Below are positions 62,155 through 64,000 of a DNA stretch of 64,000 bases, one piece after another (positions within the stretch are counted from its first letter, which is position 1; every line of letters starts with the position of its first letter). The translations under genes and the position numbers were made by a program. The notes beneath the pieces were generated by a model. The model made no database searches. It was not told the DNA's origin and saw only the letters and a list, made by a program, of their open reading frames with translations. Source of the stretch: an uncultured Saprospiraceae bacterium (GTDB lineage: Bacteria > Bacteroidota > Bacteroidia > Chitinophagales > Saprospiraceae); NCBI GenBank assembly GCA_938016265.1, contig CALLWB010000076.1:62001-126000 (forward strand). Reading direction: 5' to 3'.

Positions 62155-62841
62155 CTATAGCTTTTTTTTTGATATAGTAATTTTTGGACTTTTTAAATAA
62201 GACGGTGAGTAATATGCAAGGTCACAAATTTTATTAATATTTAATGCATTTTGTGACAAGCCCATCATGTTGGCAGCTGAACACTCTACTTCGGAGTAGA
62301 GAATGTTCTTTTCCCCTAGAAGAGGCTTACATTTCAACGCTCCATTGCCTGACAGGATCAACGGAAGTCCTTGATTTATATAGCTTTGGAAGCTAGATTC
62401 ATTGATTATTTTTGCATGTGTAATTTCGAGTGGCTCTTGGCTGGGATCTCCGTAAATTGCGGTGTAAACTTCCATTCGTCTGGCGTCGATCATGGGGATA
62501 TAAAACCCATTTATATTTTCTTTATTTTTTGTCGCCTCCGCGATACTCTTTAGTGTATCAACAGAAATTAGCGGTTTGTCAAGGGCATAACAAATGCCTT
62601 TTGCAACAGAAGTACCAATCCTCAATCCTGTATAGGAGCCTGGCCCCTCACTAATCGCTACCGCATCCAAATCAGAAAGTACAATGCCCGTAGCTTTGAG
62701 TAGTTTCTCAATCTGTATTGTTAGTGTCCCTGCATGCGCCTGAGGAACGTTGGTCTCTTCCAAATGAATGAGCGCTCCGTTACGTCCAAGGCAAACAGAA
62801 CAAACGTTCGTGCTGGTTTCTATGTTAAGTATCAATCCCAT
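62155..62841 (-). CDS. tsaB: tRNA threonylcarbamoyladenosine biosynthesis protein TsaB
   Basis: 228 residues from the ATG at 62841 (MGLILNIETSTNVCSVCLGR); the frame is open to 62862. TsaB is the catalytically inactive partner that activates TsaD in formation of t6A37 on ANN-decoding tRNAs. The ASKHA fold is shown by ILNIETSTN, HLEETNVPQAHAGTLTIQIE, AISEGPGSYTGLRIG (66-76) and SVDTLKSIA, followed by FYIPMIDARRMEVYTAIY. It lies downstream of the S41 protease gene on the same strand with a 121-base gap, possibly one transcript. Confidence 0.95.
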   Translation of the reverse strand: MGLILNIETSTNVCSVCLGRNGALIHLEETNVPQAHAGTLTIQIEKLLKATGIVLSDLDAVAISEGPGSYTGLRIGTSVAKGICYALDKPLISVDTLKSIAEATKNKENINGFYIPMIDARRMEVYTAIYGDPSQEPLEITHAKIINESSFQSYINQGLPLILSGNGALKCKPLLGEKNILYSEVECSAANMMGLSQNALNINKICDLAYYSPSYLKSPKITISKKKL

Positions 62842-62962
62842 ATAAAAATAAAAGAGGCACAAATATATAATTCATTTGCACCTCTTCTTAATATATCTTA
62901 ATTTTTTAAACCCCGTTCAGTATAAAATTGTTGTCCAATGAATAAAGAATCGGGTTAAAAAA

Positions 62963-64000
62963 CTATTTTTTTGTTAATAAGTCTTTATATCGAGCCTCGT
63001 CAGCAAACAATTTGATCGCTTCTTTGATTTCTGCATCCTTCGCAAGACCAAACTCAATTCTTCCTTGCTGGAAATAATATCGACTTACTATTTCTCGCTC
63101 CAGAATATCAGCCACTTCATCTTTGTATTTATAAAGATCATTTTTCTTGTCTTCTGCAATTCGTTTTTTCGCATTGGCAAGGTCTGTTTCTACTGCATCG
63201 AAGTATTTTTCTTTTTTCGCTTTTTCTTCCAATTCTCGAAGTGCACGCTCGCTGCTTGTTTCGTATTTCAACTCTTTGCTGGTTACAAACTGCTCAAATT
63301 CTCTGTAGTCATCATCGGTCAGGCTGAATTGATTTGCTGCAGCTATTGTAGAATTTTTTTGCTTGAATTCCGTAGCATAATCAAAAATCAAATCGTTTCT
63401 TAGCAACGCCTGGGTGATTTTACCCAGATCGCCGTCCGTCAGATTGATATCTGGAGTCACTCCGCCACCATCATATACAGTACGTCCACCGCGTGTTTGA
63501 AAGGTCGCTCTCAACGAGTCAATATTCTCTACGGCTTTACCGTCTTTATAGCTCACCGACTGAATACAACGTCCACTAGGAATGTAGTACTTGGCCGTTG
63601 TCAATTTGACTTTAGAATTAAACCCAACATCACGGGTGTTTTGAACCAACCCTTTTCCATACGATTTTTGACCGATTAGAATACCACGATCTAAATCCTG
63701 AATCACTCCAGATACAATCTCTGAGGCGGAAGCAGAACTATTATCGATTAATACCACTAATGGAATCTCTTCGTCAACTGGTTTGTTGAGTGTTTTGAAT
63801 TTTTTGTCCCAGTCTTTGATTTTACCTCGGGTGGTAACAATTTCTTCATTTTTAGGAACAAAAACATTAGAAACATTAATTGCTTCTCTTAGCAATCCAC
63901 CTCCATTTCCTCTCAAATCAAGAATGACGCTTTGTACATCATGGTCTTTTTTCAACTCCTCCAAGGCGTCTGCTACATGCTCGCCTGCCTTTTCTGAGAA
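62963..64000 (-). CDS. S41 family C-terminal processing peptidase (N-terminus beyond window)
   Basis: The frame is open to the right edge and continues outside; about 345 residues are visible. The S41 catalytic region is present: VILDLRGNGGGLLREAI, then PLVVLIDNSSASASEIVSG (nucleophile serine in NSSASASE), and ILIGQKSYGKGLVQ (catalytic lysine in YGKG), followed by LTTAKYYIPSGRCIQ. The PDZ domain should lie in the missing part. A C-terminal helical extension with many charged residues (KRIAEDKKNDLYKYKDEVAD) is typical of Bacteroidota tail-specific proteases. They degrade or mature periplasmic proteins by their C-terminus. Confidence 0.93.
   Translation of the reverse strand, partial: FSEKAGEHVADALEELKKDHDVQSVILDLRGNGGGLLREAINVSNVFVPKNEEIVTTRGKIKDWDKKFKTLNKPVDEEIPLVVLIDNSSASASEIVSGVIQDLDRGILIGQKSYGKGLVQNTRDVGFNSKVKLTTAKYYIPSGRCIQSVSYKDGKAVENIDSLRATFQTRGGRTVYDGGGVTPDINLTDGDLGKITQALLRNDLIFDYATEFKQKNSTIAAANQFSLTDDDYREFEQFVTSKELKYETSSERALRELEEKAKKEKYFDAVETDLANAKKRIAEDKKNDLYKYKDEVADILEREIVSRYYFQQGRIEFGLAKDAEIKEAIKLFADEARYKDLLTKK

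Overview
The window is chromosomal DNA of a Bacteroidota bacterium, most likely in or near the Saprospiria. The evidence is a PorP/SprF protein, type IX secretion (T9SS) C-terminal domains of type A and type B (CHU_C), an atpD-atpC pair with a short epsilon subunit, families DUF4846 and DUF4349, moderate-to-low GC, weak or absent Shine-Dalgarno sequences, and several promoters of the Bacteroidota form TTTG-N~20-TAnnTTTG. There is no phage, insertion sequence, CRISPR array, rRNA or tRNA that I can support.

1-18.2 kb (minus strand): three consecutive giant surface-protein genes, the leftmost cut by the window edge. Each has a signal peptide, a G8 domain and a CEMIP/TMEM2-like right-handed beta-helix. 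The two complete ones continue into long Ig-like repeat arrays with malectin-like domains nested inside some Ig-like units, and both end in a shared module closing with dockerin-like calcium loops. This is the most unusual region.

18.3-29.5 kb: a NADAR-family N-glycosidase, a tail-fibre-like surface protein, recA, a MoxR/CobS-type AAA+ ATPase overlapping an uncharacterised partner, a GNAT acetyltransferase, dnaN, a small secreted protein, a CBS-domain protein and a stand-alone response regulator.

29.8-43.6 kb: an Ig-like lipoprotein, a PmtA-like methyltransferase, a flippase-YcaQ-like operon, a second tail-fibre-like protein with about 23 17-residue repeats and an S74-type chaperone domain, a 190-bp imperfect palindrome, a DUF1415 protein, a doubtful small ORF, atpD-atpC, a zinc-ribbon methyltransferase and an orphan DNA methyltransferase with a MerR-type head.

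43.6-57.4 kb: surface and secretion functions. A LamG protein with a T9SS type A signal comes first. It is followed by a compact set of T9SS type B cargo, PorP/SprF and a PorE-like OmpA protein that probably work together at the outer membrane, with an Nramp-like transporter directly downstream. Then come a 12-repeat TPR protein, a secreted beta-helix protein carrying the same C-terminal module as the giant proteins, and a DUF4846 protein.

57.5-64 kb: a DUF4349 lipoprotein, a small anti-sigma-like protein, TatA/E, an unrecognised membrane-anchored protein, two adjacent cysteine-free ArsR-type regulators separated by a perfect palindrome, tsaB, and an S41 C-terminal processing protease cut by the right edge.
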